This document shows positions 54,821 through 62,816 of a DNA stretch of 64,000 bases, one piece after another. Origin of the DNA: Leclercia sp. LSNIH1 (GTDB lineage Bacteria > Pseudomonadota > Gammaproteobacteria > Enterobacterales > Enterobacteriaceae); contig NZ_CP026167.1 of the NCBI RefSeq assembly GCF_002902985.1, forward strand, positions 2,046,001 to 2,110,000, given 5' to 3'. The notes beneath the pieces were generated by a model that made no database searches, was not told where the DNA came from, and was given only the letters and a program-made list of their open reading frames with translations. The stretch's first letter is position 1. Each line of letters opens with the position of its first letter. Position numbers and translations under genes: made by a program.

Positions 54821-55657
54821 ATGATGTCCGGTATTGCGCATTACTATGTCCAGCAGCAGAGCATGAACACGCAGCAAGTGGCGACGCTATCGGCTCAGAC
54901 CGCCTCTTCAGGGGCGTCGCAGACCAGCGTCCCGGCCTCTTTTCAGCAGGTATCCCACGCATCGCAACCGATCGTTTCGCAGCCCGCTATCCCGACGCTC
55001 AATTCCGCTGATACCCGCCAGACCGCCGTTGCCGCGACGCCCGCCTCGTTTGGTCAGCTGGATCAGTACGCCCGTATCCAGGGCTGGAGTGAGAAGCAAA
55101 TCGCGTTGATGAATCGCCTGTCAGCGTACAAAAACAGCCGCTCCGGTCCCGCCTGGCGGGCGCCAGGCGCAGGTGTTCGCGGGATTCGCAATAACAACCC
55201 CGGCAATCTGGAAGCCAGCTGGGCATTTAGCTGGCTGGGGCAGAATGGCACTGACGGGCGTTTCGCCACCTTTGCCACCCCCGAACACGGGATACGCGCG
55301 CTGGGGGTCAACCTGCTCTCCTACCAGCGACGCGGGCTGGATACCATCAGCAAAATTATCTCCCGCTGGGCGCCACCGCAGGATAATAACGATACCACCG
55401 CCTATATCCAGAATGTCAGCCAGGCGCTCGGCGTCTCGCCCACCACCCGGCTGGATGTAACCTCGCCTGAGATATTACGCGCCCTCAGTAAGGCGATTAT
55501 TCGTCAGGAAAACGGCAATGTGCCGTTTTCGGATGAGGTCATCAACAGCGGCGTCTTTTCGGCGCTGGGGATGGCGGAGCTGTCTGGTGCCCAGCCTGCG
55601 GTGTTGAAAAGCATGCCGGTTGACTCCCCCTTTGTGTTGCAAGCCCGCAAAGAGTAA
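54821..55657 (+). CDS. Phage-type NNNPGNL-domain protein, possible lytic or virion protein
   Basis: A 278-residue protein with two adjacent ATG codons (54821 and 54824) after AGAGGG; the frame is open further up to a TTG at 54746 within a REP element, which is unlikely to be the start. The first 95 residues are low-complexity Gln/Ser/Ala/Thr-rich. The C-terminal 170 residues contain GIRNNNPGNLEASW, a signature found in phage structural proteins and muralytic or transglycosylase-like domains, followed by GTDGRFATFATPEHGIRALG. No signal peptide is visible. It looks like a phage virion or lysis remnant captured with fic beside argU. I cannot assign an activity. Confidence 0.7.
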   Translation: MMSGIAHYYVQQQSMNTQQVATLSAQTASSGASQTSVPASFQQVSHASQPIVSQPAIPTLNSADTRQTAVAATPASFGQLDQYARIQGWSEKQIALMNRLSAYKNSRSGPAWRAPGAGVRGIRNNNPGNLEASWAFSWLGQNGTDGRFATFATPEHGIRALGVNLLSYQRRGLDTISKIISRWAPPQDNNDTTAYIQNVSQALGVSPTTRLDVTSPEILRALSKAIIRQENGNVPFSDEVINSGVFSALGMAELSGAQPAVLKSMPVDSPFVLQARKE

Positions 55658-55713
55658 CCCGCGCTCATCTCCCTTTTTACTTTGTTGCTCCTGTTTACAC
55701 TTGATCATATAAA

Positions 55714-55739
55714 GATAATGAGTATAGTTCTCATTCTCT
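55714..55739 (+). promoter_or_regulatory. Fur box and promoter upstream of the TonB receptor
   Basis: GATAATGAGTATAGTTCTC (55714-55732) matches 14 of 19 positions of the Fur consensus, with an AATGAG/CTCATT dyad at 55717-55735. It covers a possible promoter, TTGATC (55701-55706) and TATAGT (55723-55728), with a 16-bp spacer. Confidence 0.8.
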
Positions 55740-55920
55740 TTAGTGTTTGTGGGCACGTATGGACCTTCCCGCAGCAACAGTGAGGCATCTCTCACACGGA
55801 ACACTGAGCGTTAACGGGAGACGCTGCCCTGGCCTGACGGCCTGACACCAAAATCCAAATCGCAAACCGATGCGATGCAGGCGTCCTCTTCATACTTTTG
55901 CACGGTAAAGGATGTTCCTG

Positions 55921-56034
55921 ATGAGCCAAAAATTGTCCGCCCCAACACCTGCTTTAGCCCCCACGCAGACCAGCGTCGTCAAACGCTGTCTGGCTGACGA
56001 GCCCGACAGCGTGGCCCGTATCGCTCTGAAATAG
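55921..56034 (+). CDS. Short ORF upstream of the TonB receptor, amber-interrupted
   Basis: ATG at 55921 with AAGGA eight bases upstream opens a 37-residue frame, MSQKLSAPTPALAPTQTS through VARIALK, that ends in TAG. The codon usage looks like coding DNA. The frame is the same as that of the receptor: after TAG it stays open through SFYNNEGPATGHF and ARTLKELI into the receptor ATG at 56098. It could be a leader peptide, or the remnant of a longer or fused gene with a nonsense codon. I do not recognise the sequence. Confidence 0.45.
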   Translation: MSQKLSAPTPALAPTQTSVVKRCLADEPDSVARIALK

Positions 56035-56097
56035 TCTTTTTATAACAACGAAGGCCCGGCGACGGGTCATTTTGCGCGCACGTTGAAAGAGTTAATC

Positions 56098-58284
56098 ATG
56101 AACAACACCAGAAAAATGAACAAAACGCTGCTGGCTCTCGCCATCGGCGCCATCGCCCATTCCGCCGTCGCGGCGGAGAGCAAAAAAGAAGAGACCCTCG
56201 TGGTGCAGGCCGCACCCAGCGATTTTAAACCCGGCGGCGACCAGCTGGTGCCGGCCTTCCTTGACGGGCAGGTGGCAAACGGCGGGCGCATGGGGATGCT
56301 CGGGCAGCAAAATGCCATGGACGTACCGTTTAACATCATCAGCTACACCTCGAAGCTGGTGGAAGATCAGCAGGCGCGCACCATAGCCGACGTGGTGGCT
56401 AACGATGCGGGCGTCCAGTCCGTGCAGGGCTACGGCAACAGCGCGGAGAGCTACCGCATTCGCGGCCTGAAGTTCGACGGGGATGATATGACCTTCGGCG
56501 GACTCTCCGGCGTGCTGCCGCGTCAGGTGGTGGACGCGCAGATGGTAGAGCGGATAGAGATCTTTAAAGGGGCCAACTCCCTGATGAACGGTGCGGCCAG
56601 CTCCGGCGTGGGCGGGATGATCAACCTTGAGCCGAAACATGCAGGCGCCACGCCGCAGGCGAAAGTGGGCGTGGACTACACCTCCGATTCTCAGATTGGT
56701 ACTACCCTGGATGCCGGACGTCGCTTCGGTGACAACGACCAGTTTGGTGCCCGCGTCAACGTGGTCCACCGGGAAGGGGAAGCCCCGGTCGCCAACGACC
56801 GCCGCCGCACCACGCTGCTCTCCACCGGCCTCGACTATGCGGGCGATAACTTCCGCAGTTCCGTGGATCTGGGTTATCAGAAAAAAACCTTCCACGGCTC
56901 GGAGACCGGGGTCAACGTCTCCGGCGTGAATTTCGTGCCGGAGCCGCCGAAAAACGATCGTAACTACTCCCAGAAGTGGGCCTACAGCAATATCGAAAAC
57001 GAATTCGGCATGTGGCGCAGCGAGTATGACATCACCGATAACTGGACCGCCTATACCGGTCTGGGGGCACAGCACGCCCATGAAGAGGGGCTTTACAGCG
57101 GTGCGAAGCTGGTGGACAGGAGCGGTAAAGCCACCGCAACCCGCCTGGATACCAACCGCCTCAGCGACAGCGTGAGCGGCATGGCGGGCATTCGCGGTAA
57201 CTTCGATACCGGCTTTGTGTCGCACAAGGTGAACGTCGGCTACTCGGCGATGACCAAAAACGAAAAAATCGCCTGGAAGATGTCCGCCGCGAAAGATAAC
57301 CCGGTCACCAACATCTACCACAACACCGGCGTGGATGCGCCGCCGAGCACCAACTTCAACGGCTCAGGCGGCAACTACAGCGATCCGCTGACCAGCGGCC
57401 GCACCCGCACTCAGGGCTGGCTGCTGAGCGACACCCTCGGCGTGCTGGACGATAAACTGCTGTTTACCGTCGGGGCCCGTCATCAGAAGGTGGTGATCCG
57501 CGGCTATAACAAAATCACCGGGATGGAAAATGCGGCTGACAGCTTCGATGGCGACCGCTGGATGCCTACCTACGGCGTGGTCTATAAGCCGTGGGAGACG
57601 GTCTCGCTCTATGCCAACCACACCGAGGCGCTGCAGCCGGGTAAAACCGCGTCAAACACCGCCATCAACTACGGTCAGAGCACCGGTATCGTCCACTCGA
57701 AACAGAACGAAGTGGGTGTGAAGGCCGATTTCGGTCGCGTTGGCGGCTCGCTGGCGTTGTTTGAGATCAAAATGCCGTCCGCCATTCTCGACAGCCAGAC
57801 CAAATACTACGGTCTGGATGCCGAACAGCGTAACCGCGGTGTGGAGCTGAACATCTTTGGCGAGCCGATGCTGGGCCTGCGTCTGAACGCCAGCGCCACC
57901 TGGCTGCAGGCGGAGCTGACCAAAACCAACAACGGCGTAAACCAGGGCAACGACGCGATTGGCGTGCCGAACTTCTACGGCGTGCTGGGGGCCGAGTATG
58001 ACATCAAACCCGTCGATGGCCTGACCGCCACCGCCCGGGTGAACCACTCTGGCTCACAGTATGCGGATCTCGCCAACAGCAAGAAGCTGGATAGCTACAC
58101 CACGCTGGATCTGGGTGTGCGTTACCGCTTCGCGGTGAACAATGACCAGAACCAGATGACCGTTCGCGCCGGGATCGAAAACGTCACCGATGAGAACTAT
58201 TGGGCAAGCGTGGATGACAGCGGCACCTACCTCTTCCAGGGTGAGCCGCGCACCTTTAAGGTCTCTGTCGGCTACGAATTCTGA
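56098..58284 (+). CDS. TonB-dependent siderophore receptor, FcuA/FhuA-like
   Basis: A 728-residue outer membrane receptor (ATG at 56098; a TTG 15 bases upstream is the alternative). Signal peptide ending AVA, TonB box ETLVVQAAP, plug domain with VQSVQGYGNSAESYRIRG and EIFKGANSLMNGAASSGVGG, then a 22-strand barrel ending KVSVGYEF with terminal Phe. The sequence pattern is that of hydroxamate siderophore receptors of the FcuA/FoxA type, so iron-siderophore import is the likely job; the ligand is not certain. A Fur box lies about 370 bases upstream. No ABC transporter genes for the siderophore are next to it. A gene for PhoX follows. Confidence 0.88.
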   Translation: MNNTRKMNKTLLALAIGAIAHSAVAAESKKEETLVVQAAPSDFKPGGDQLVPAFLDGQVANGGRMGMLGQQNAMDVPFNIISYTSKLVEDQQARTIADVVANDAGVQSVQGYGNSAESYRIRGLKFDGDDMTFGGLSGVLPRQVVDAQMVERIEIFKGANSLMNGAASSGVGGMINLEPKHAGATPQAKVGVDYTSDSQIGTTLDAGRRFGDNDQFGARVNVVHREGEAPVANDRRRTTLLSTGLDYAGDNFRSSVDLGYQKKTFHGSETGVNVSGVNFVPEPPKNDRNYSQKWAYSNIENEFGMWRSEYDITDNWTAYTGLGAQHAHEEGLYSGAKLVDRSGKATATRLDTNRLSDSVSGMAGIRGNFDTGFVSHKVNVGYSAMTKNEKIAWKMSAAKDNPVTNIYHNTGVDAPPSTNFNGSGGNYSDPLTSGRTRTQGWLLSDTLGVLDDKLLFTVGARHQKVVIRGYNKITGMENAADSFDGDRWMPTYGVVYKPWETVSLYANHTEALQPGKTASNTAINYGQSTGIVHSKQNEVGVKADFGRVGGSLALFEIKMPSAILDSQTKYYGLDAEQRNRGVELNIFGEPMLGLRLNASATWLQAELTKTNNGVNQGNDAIGVPNFYGVLGAEYDIKPVDGLTATARVNHSGSQYADLANSKKLDSYTTLDLGVRYRFAVNNDQNQMTVRAGIENVTDENYWASVDDSGTYLFQGEPRTFKVSVGYEF

Positions 58285-58299
58285 GTTCGTTCTTTATTA

Positions 58300-58319
58300 G
58301 TGGGGCAGGGATGCCCCAC
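58300..58319. terminator. Hairpin after the TonB receptor
   Basis: GTGGGGCA (58300-58307) and TGCCCCAC (58312-58319) with a GGGA loop, 16 bases after the stop. No clear T-run, so termination is probable but not certain. Confidence 0.6.
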
Positions 58320-58326
58320 TGTCCGA

Positions 58327-58360
58327 CTGTTATAAAAATGTAATCAATTGTTCTTATAGT
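58327..58360 (+). promoter_or_regulatory. PhoB-dependent promoter of the PhoX gene
   Basis: Two 7-mer PhoB half-sites, CTGTTAT (58327-58333) and ATGTAAT (58338-58344), are spaced by four bases as in tandem Pho boxes. The -10 TATAGT (58355-58360) begins ten bases after the second one, and no -35 hexamer is needed. This is the standard class II PhoB layout. Confidence 0.8.
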
Positions 58361-58403
58361 GTTCCCACTTTATCGTTTCTTAGCCAAAAGAAAGGAAGCC
58401 ATT

Positions 58404-60377
58404 GTGGGTAAACCTCTTAAGTCCGTATTCAAAAAAGAACATCGTGACGATGTCAGCAATCCCAGCGCTAACCCGGTATTTTCCAGCGTGGCGGAGATGT
58501 TCCTCTCCCGCCGTCGCTTCTTGCAGATGGGCGCCGTAGCCGGTGCCGCCGCCTCTTTCCCGTTCCTGCTCAAGCCTGAAAGCGCCCTTGCGGCGGTTTC
58601 ACAGCCTTCCGCTCTGAGCAAGGCGGTTTCGCTCGGCTTTACCAGCATTCCGGTCTCCACCGACGACACGGTGAGGGTGCCGGAGGGCTACATCGCCCGG
58701 CCTTTCTACCGCTGGGGCGACGCCACCGGCATCAAGGGTGCCATGCCGGCGTTCAAATTTGACGCCAGTAACACCACCGACGAGCAGGCGGCCCAGGCGG
58801 GCATGCACCATGACGGTATGGCGTGGTTTAGCCTGCCGCAGGGGGAGGAGAATCCCGGCCACGGCCTGCTGGCGATGAACCATGAGTATATCGACAACGG
58901 CATGCTCTTTACCGACGGCACCGCCAACTGGAGCCTGGACAAAGCGCGTAAAGGCCAGAACGCGATGGGCGTGTCGGTTATCGAAGTGAAAAAGAACGGC
59001 AGTGACTGGGAAGTGGTGCGTCCTTCCAGCTTCGCCCGCCGCATCACGGTCAACACCCCGATGCAGATCACCGGCCCGGCGCGTCAGCAGGAGTTAATGA
59101 AAACCGCCGCCGATCCGCAGGGCGAGCGGGTGCTCGGTACCATGCAGAACTGCGCCAACGGCCACACGCCGTGGGGAACTTATCTCACCTGCGAAGAGAA
59201 CTGGTCAGATATTTTTGTTAAGAAAGGCGAGCGGAACGCGCTGGAGAAGCGCTACGGCATCAGCGACAGCGATGAGTCCTACCGCTGGAGCGAAGTGGAC
59301 GACCGCTTCAACGTGGATAAAACCCCGAACGAGCCGAACCGCTTTGGCTGGGTGGTCGAGATCGACCCTTATAACCCGGATTCGACGCCGCGCAAGCACA
59401 CCGCGCTGGGGCGCTTCAAACATGAAGGCGCCGCGGTCACCCTGGCCGCCGATAAGCGCGTAGTCACCTACATGGGCGACGACCAGAAGTTTGAGTACAT
59501 CTACAAATTTGTCTCCGACAATAAATATAACCCGGCGGATCGCGACGCCAACATGCAGCTACTGACCACCGGCACGCTCTACGTCGCCCGCTTCAACGAC
59601 GACGGCTCCGGCGAATGGCTGCCGCTGGTTTTCGGCCAGAACGGGCTGGATAAGAGCAAAGGCTTCGAAAGCCAGGGCGATCTGCTGATCAAAACCCGTC
59701 TGGCGGCCGACGCGGTGGGCGCGACCAAAATGGACAGGCCGGAGTGGATCGCGGTCGATCCCCACAGCAGCGGCAGCGTCTACTGCACCCTGACCAATAA
59801 CAGCGATCGCGGTAAAGAGGGCAAAGCGCCGGTGGACGCGGCCAACCCGCGGGCCAATAACACCTTCGGTCACATCATGCACTGGCTCGAAGAGGGGAGC
59901 GATCCCGCGGCCCTGCGTTTCAAATGGGATATTCTGGTGCTGGCCGGACGCACGGAGACGACGGATGAAAAGGCGAAGGGCAGCATGAAGGGGGCCGAAT
60001 TCGGCAGCCCGGACGGCCTGTCGTTTGACCATCAGGGCGTGCTCTGGATCCAGACTGACGTCTCCTCCAGCACCATTAACAAGAAAGCCTACGAGGGGAT
60101 GGGCAATAACCAGATGGTGGCGACCATTCCGGGCACCAACGAGTATCGCCGCTTCCTGACGGGCCCGCGCGGCTGCGAAATTACCGGCATCGCCTTCACG
60201 CCGGATAACCGCACGCTGTTTATCAATATTCAGCATCCGGGTGAGGGCGGGGACGACATTACCGACCCGGCAAACCCGCGCGCCGTCTCCAACTGGCCGG
60301 ACAACAACCCGAACGGACGTCCCCGGGCGTCAACGGTCGTCATCACCAAAGCGGACGGCGGCCTGATCGGTTCGTGA
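58404..60377 (+). CDS. phoX: PhoX-family alkaline phosphatase, Tat-exported
   Basis: A 657-residue PhoX-type phosphatase (DUF839), a calcium/iron enzyme that frees phosphate from organic esters in the periplasm. The GTG at 58404 (AAAGGAAG ribosome binding site) gives MGKPLKSVFKKEHRDD; a GTG at 58359 overlaps the promoter and is rejected. The Tat motif is SRRRFLQMGAVAG (about residues 35-47), followed by a hydrophobic segment ending SALA. The catalytic beta-propeller core shows YLTCEENWSD, GRFKHEGAAVTLA, EFGSPDGLSFDHQG and PRGCEITGIAFTPD. The gene is not part of E. coli K-12. It probably responds to phosphate starvation through the PhoB promoter upstream. Confidence 0.9.
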   Translation: MGKPLKSVFKKEHRDDVSNPSANPVFSSVAEMFLSRRRFLQMGAVAGAAASFPFLLKPESALAAVSQPSALSKAVSLGFTSIPVSTDDTVRVPEGYIARPFYRWGDATGIKGAMPAFKFDASNTTDEQAAQAGMHHDGMAWFSLPQGEENPGHGLLAMNHEYIDNGMLFTDGTANWSLDKARKGQNAMGVSVIEVKKNGSDWEVVRPSSFARRITVNTPMQITGPARQQELMKTAADPQGERVLGTMQNCANGHTPWGTYLTCEENWSDIFVKKGERNALEKRYGISDSDESYRWSEVDDRFNVDKTPNEPNRFGWVVEIDPYNPDSTPRKHTALGRFKHEGAAVTLAADKRVVTYMGDDQKFEYIYKFVSDNKYNPADRDANMQLLTTGTLYVARFNDDGSGEWLPLVFGQNGLDKSKGFESQGDLLIKTRLAADAVGATKMDRPEWIAVDPHSSGSVYCTLTNNSDRGKEGKAPVDAANPRANNTFGHIMHWLEEGSDPAALRFKWDILVLAGRTETTDEKAKGSMKGAEFGSPDGLSFDHQGVLWIQTDVSSSTINKKAYEGMGNNQMVATIPGTNEYRRFLTGPRGCEITGIAFTPDNRTLFINIQHPGEGGDDITDPANPRAVSNWPDNNPNGRPRASTVVITKADGGLIGS

Positions 60378-60386
60378 TCCCCTCCC

Positions 60387-60410
60387 GCCGGGCAGCAGCC
60401 GTTGCCCGGC
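60387..60410. repeat. REP-like palindrome after phoX
   Basis: GCCGGG...CCCGGC, spaced like other REP elements here. It lies ten bases after the phoX stop, with no T-run. Confidence 0.65.
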
Positions 60411-60480
60411 GTTTAACTTGCTCCCGTCTGCCTGAAGTGTTAAAAGGTGCCCCTTCCTCAAAAAGAGACAGGGCCAGGCC

Positions 60481-61869
60481 GTGAGAAACGCCTCATCCGC
60501 TTCAGACAAAAGTGCTGCTGAAGCCGCGTCGGAACAGACACCGACGCTCCATCGTGGTTTACAAAATCGACATATTCAACTTATCGCTCTCGGTGGCGCT
60601 ATCGGCACCGGACTGTTCCTCGGTATCGGGCCCGCGATTCAGATGGCCGGCCCCGCCGTGCTGCTGGGCTATGCCATTGCAGGCATGATCGCCTTTCTGA
60701 TCATGCGCCAGCTCGGTGAGATGGTGGTTGAAGAGCCGGTCTCCGGCTCCTTTGCCCATTTCGCCTACAAATACTGGGGCCCTTTTGCGGGCTTCCTGTC
60801 GGGCTGGAACTACTGGGTGATGTTCGTGCTGGTGGGCATGGCGGAGCTGACCGCCGCGGGCATCTATATGCAGTACTGGCTCCCGGACATACCCACCTGG
60901 GTCTGGGCCGCGGCGTTCTTCATCATCATTAACGCCGTCAACCTCGTGAATGTGCGCCTGTACGGTGAGACGGAGTTCTGGTTTGCCCTGATCAAGGTGC
61001 TGGCGATTATCGGCATGATCGGCTTTGGTCTGTGGATGCTCTTCTCCGGGCACGGCGGCGAGCGGGCGACTATCGACAACCTGTGGCAGCACGGCGGCTT
61101 CCTCGCCACCGGCTGGAAAGGACTGATACTGTCCCTGGCGGTGATCATGTTCTCCTTTGGCGGACTGGAGCTTATCGGCATTACCGCCGCCGAAGCCCGC
61201 GATCCGCACAAGAGCATCCCGAAAGCGGTCAACCAGGTGGTCTACCGTATTTTGCTGTTCTATATTGGCTCGCTGGTCGTCCTGCTGGCGCTCTACCCGT
61301 GGGTGGAGGTGAAGTCGGACAGCAGCCCGTTCGTGATGATTTTCCACGATCTGAACAGCAACCTGGTGGCATCGGCACTTAACTTCGTGATTCTGGTGGC
61401 CTCGCTGTCGGTCTATAACAGCGGCGTTTACTCCAACAGCCGGATGCTGTTTGGCCTCTCCGTGCAGGGCAACGCCCCGAAATTTTTAACCCGCGTCAGC
61501 CGTCGAGGCGTGCCGGTTAACTCGCTGCTGCTCTCCGGGGGCATTACCTCCCTGGTGGTGCTGATCAACTATCTGCTGCCGCACGAAGCCTTTGGCCTGC
61601 TGATGGCGCTGGTGGTGGCAACGCTGCTGCTGAACTGGATCATGATCTGTCTTGCCCACCTGCGTTTTCGCGCGGCGATGCGCCGCAAAGGGCGCGAGAC
61701 GCAGTTCAAAGCGCTGCTCTACCCGGCGGGTAACTACCTCTGTATCGCTTTCCTGGCGATGATCCTGGTGCTGATGTGCACCATGGATGGCATGCGCACC
61801 TCGGCGATCCTGCTCCCGGTGTGGATTGTCTTCCTGTTTGCGGCGTTTAAACTCTCCCGCAAAAAGTAG
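60481..61869 (+). CDS. pheP: PheP, phenylalanine permease
   Basis: PheP is a proton-coupled phenylalanine importer of the amino acid-polyamine-organocation superfamily. The product is 462 residues (458 in E. coli), from a GTG start. It has twelve transmembrane segments, the family motif IQLIALGGAIGTGLFLGIG at the N-terminus and SLSVYNSGVYSNSRMLFGLS in the middle; the sequence is close to E. coli PheP as remembered. In E. coli pheP sits near 13 min. The gap of about 100 bp from phoX holds a REP-like element. Confidence 0.96.
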   Translation: MRNASSASDKSAAEAASEQTPTLHRGLQNRHIQLIALGGAIGTGLFLGIGPAIQMAGPAVLLGYAIAGMIAFLIMRQLGEMVVEEPVSGSFAHFAYKYWGPFAGFLSGWNYWVMFVLVGMAELTAAGIYMQYWLPDIPTWVWAAAFFIIINAVNLVNVRLYGETEFWFALIKVLAIIGMIGFGLWMLFSGHGGERATIDNLWQHGGFLATGWKGLILSLAVIMFSFGGLELIGITAAEARDPHKSIPKAVNQVVYRILLFYIGSLVVLLALYPWVEVKSDSSPFVMIFHDLNSNLVASALNFVILVASLSVYNSGVYSNSRMLFGLSVQGNAPKFLTRVSRRGVPVNSLLLSGGITSLVVLINYLLPHEAFGLLMALVVATLLLNWIMICLAHLRFRAAMRRKGRETQFKALLYPAGNYLCIAFLAMILVLMCTMDGMRTSAILLPVWIVFLFAAFKLSRKK

Positions 61870-61874
61870 TGCGG

Positions 61875-61910
61875 TTTCTGCCCGGCGGCGCTGCGCTTGC
61901 CGGGCAGAAA
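61875..61910. repeat. Perfect 12-bp palindrome between pheP and the antitoxin gene
   Basis: TTTCTGCCCGGC/GCCGGGCAGAAA with a GGCGCTGCGCTT loop, of the REP type. It can end transcription from both pheP and the convergent antitoxin gene. Confidence 0.8.
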
Positions 61911-61913
61911 TAA

Positions 61914-62213
61914 TCAAATGTGGAATGCGACCCGCTTGCCGGTAGGCAGTATGACATCAATACTCACTTCGCCACCTAAAGCTGTAACGTAGCGTTTCAG
62001 GGTAGAAAGGCGTGGATCATTATCCGGCTGCTCTATTTTCGCAACAGTAGGTTGTTTAACGCCCATCGCGGCGGCAAGCTCTGTTTGCGACATATTGAGC
62101 TCTTCACGCAGTTGGTTGAGCGCAACAATAATGCGTAATTCTTCAACCTTAGCGGCTATCCGCTCCTGGCTTTCTTCACTCTGCTGGGCCATCAGTTCTT
62201 TTAACGTTGCCAT
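61914..62213 (-). CDS. XRE-family antitoxin
   Basis: A 99-residue antitoxin with an XRE-type helix-turn-helix, MSQTELAAAMGVKQPTVAKI, at about 41-60, preceded by a charged Glu-rich helix (MAQQSEESQERIAAKVEEL) and followed by a short beta segment. It is the second gene of a toxin-first (HigBA-type) unit and overlaps the end of the toxin gene by 13 bases. Such antitoxins neutralise the toxin and repress their own promoter; the two palindromes at 62575-62616 are the likely operators. Confidence 0.88.
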   Translation of the reverse strand: MATLKELMAQQSEESQERIAAKVEELRIIVALNQLREELNMSQTELAAAMGVKQPTVAKIEQPDNDPRLSTLKRYVTALGGEVSIDVILPTGKRVAFHI

Positions 62214-62563
62214 TTGGCCTCCTTACTCGCCAGATATTTGCTGAACTCAGCGTCAGCTATGTTAATCATACGTTTATAGAAACGCTTATCACCCGCGCCT
62301 GTCTTGTTGCCAGCGCATAAAATAATGGCCTGACGCCCGGGATCAAAGGCAAAAAAAGCGCGAATCGGATCGCCTGCATGCTGAATGCGTAGCTCTTTCA
62401 TATTGGTGTATTGCGATGCCTTAACGGTATCAACCCATGGTCGCCCCAGTTGAGGGCCATACTCAGAAAGAATATGCAACGCTGCCAGGACATCTTCTTT
62501 CAGGTCTTGTTTCTGATGGTGAAACCATTCGTCAAACATATCCGTTGTTTCGACTTCCCACAT
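62201..62563 (-). CDS. RelE/HigB-type (Gp49-like) mRNA interferase toxin
   Basis: A 120-residue toxin of the phage Gp49-like/RelE superfamily, expected to cut mRNA on the ribosome. The family pattern is visible: MKELRIQHAGDPIRAFFAFDPGRQAIIL (quoted in part: MKELRIQHAGDPIRAFFAF), then a lysine-rich KTGAGDKRFYKRM and a C-terminal helix ADAEFSKYLASK. It is the first gene of the unit, upstream of its antitoxin as in HigBA pairs. No sign of truncation. Confidence 0.87.
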   Translation of the reverse strand: MWEVETTDMFDEWFHHQKQDLKEDVLAALHILSEYGPQLGRPWVDTVKASQYTNMKELRIQHAGDPIRAFFAFDPGRQAIILCAGNKTGAGDKRFYKRMINIADAEFSKYLASKEAKWQR

Positions 62564-62574
62564 AGTGATTTCCT

Positions 62575-62592
62575 TATAGCCTTCTGGCTATA
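62575..62592 (-). promoter_or_regulatory. Toxin-antitoxin operator 1
   Basis: TATAGCC/GGCTATA perfect arms around TTCT. It lies 12 bases upstream of the toxin start and is one of two 18-bp sites that differ only in the 4-bp centre. Confidence 0.85.
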
Positions 62593-62598
62593 AAACAA

Positions 62599-62616
62599 TA
62601 TAGCCAAAAGGCTATA
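62599..62616 (-). promoter_or_regulatory. Toxin-antitoxin operator 2
   Basis: TATAGCC/GGCTATA arms around AAAA. Centre-to-centre distance from operator 1 is 24 bp, a little over two helical turns, which suits cooperative binding of antitoxin dimers. Confidence 0.85.
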
Positions 62617-62649
62617 CCTGCAACTGCCCAGCCTCCATAAAAACCGTAG

Positions 62650-62677
62650 GCCGGGTAAGGCGAAGCCGCCACCCGGC
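62650..62677. repeat. REP element between the toxin operators and the transporter gene
   Basis: GCCGGGT...ACCCGGC with loop AAGGCGAAGCCGCC, the same type as elsewhere in the window. Confidence 0.75.
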
Positions 62678-62752
62678 ACCCCCGCACACCCCACTTCACC
62701 TTTATCGTGACCCCTCTCGCACTTCTTAACCGATCCCCAGGATCTTTTTTTT

Positions 62753-62795
62753 GTAATCGATTACTTTTCACTTGATGCGATTTGTAATCGATTAC
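62753..62795 (+). promoter_or_regulatory. Two GTAATCGATTAC operators upstream of the transporter
   Basis: Perfect 12-bp palindromes GTAATCGATTAC at 62753-62764 and 62784-62795, 31 bp apart, both within the longer shared string TTGTAATCGATTACTTTT. The central CG is usual for LacI-family sites. They lie 22-64 bases before the ATG. Confidence 0.8.
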
Positions 62796-62816
62796 TTTTT
62801 ACGGGTGGGGCTTATC

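Noticed and set aside
55759..55845. 28-residue frame MDLPAATVRH... after the Fur box
   Set aside because: No ribosome binding site; codons not gene-like; kept only as a note.
58359..58403. Upstream GTG start for phoX
   Set aside because: It overlaps the -10 hexamer of the PhoB promoter and has no ribosome binding site, while the GTG at 58404 has a good one.
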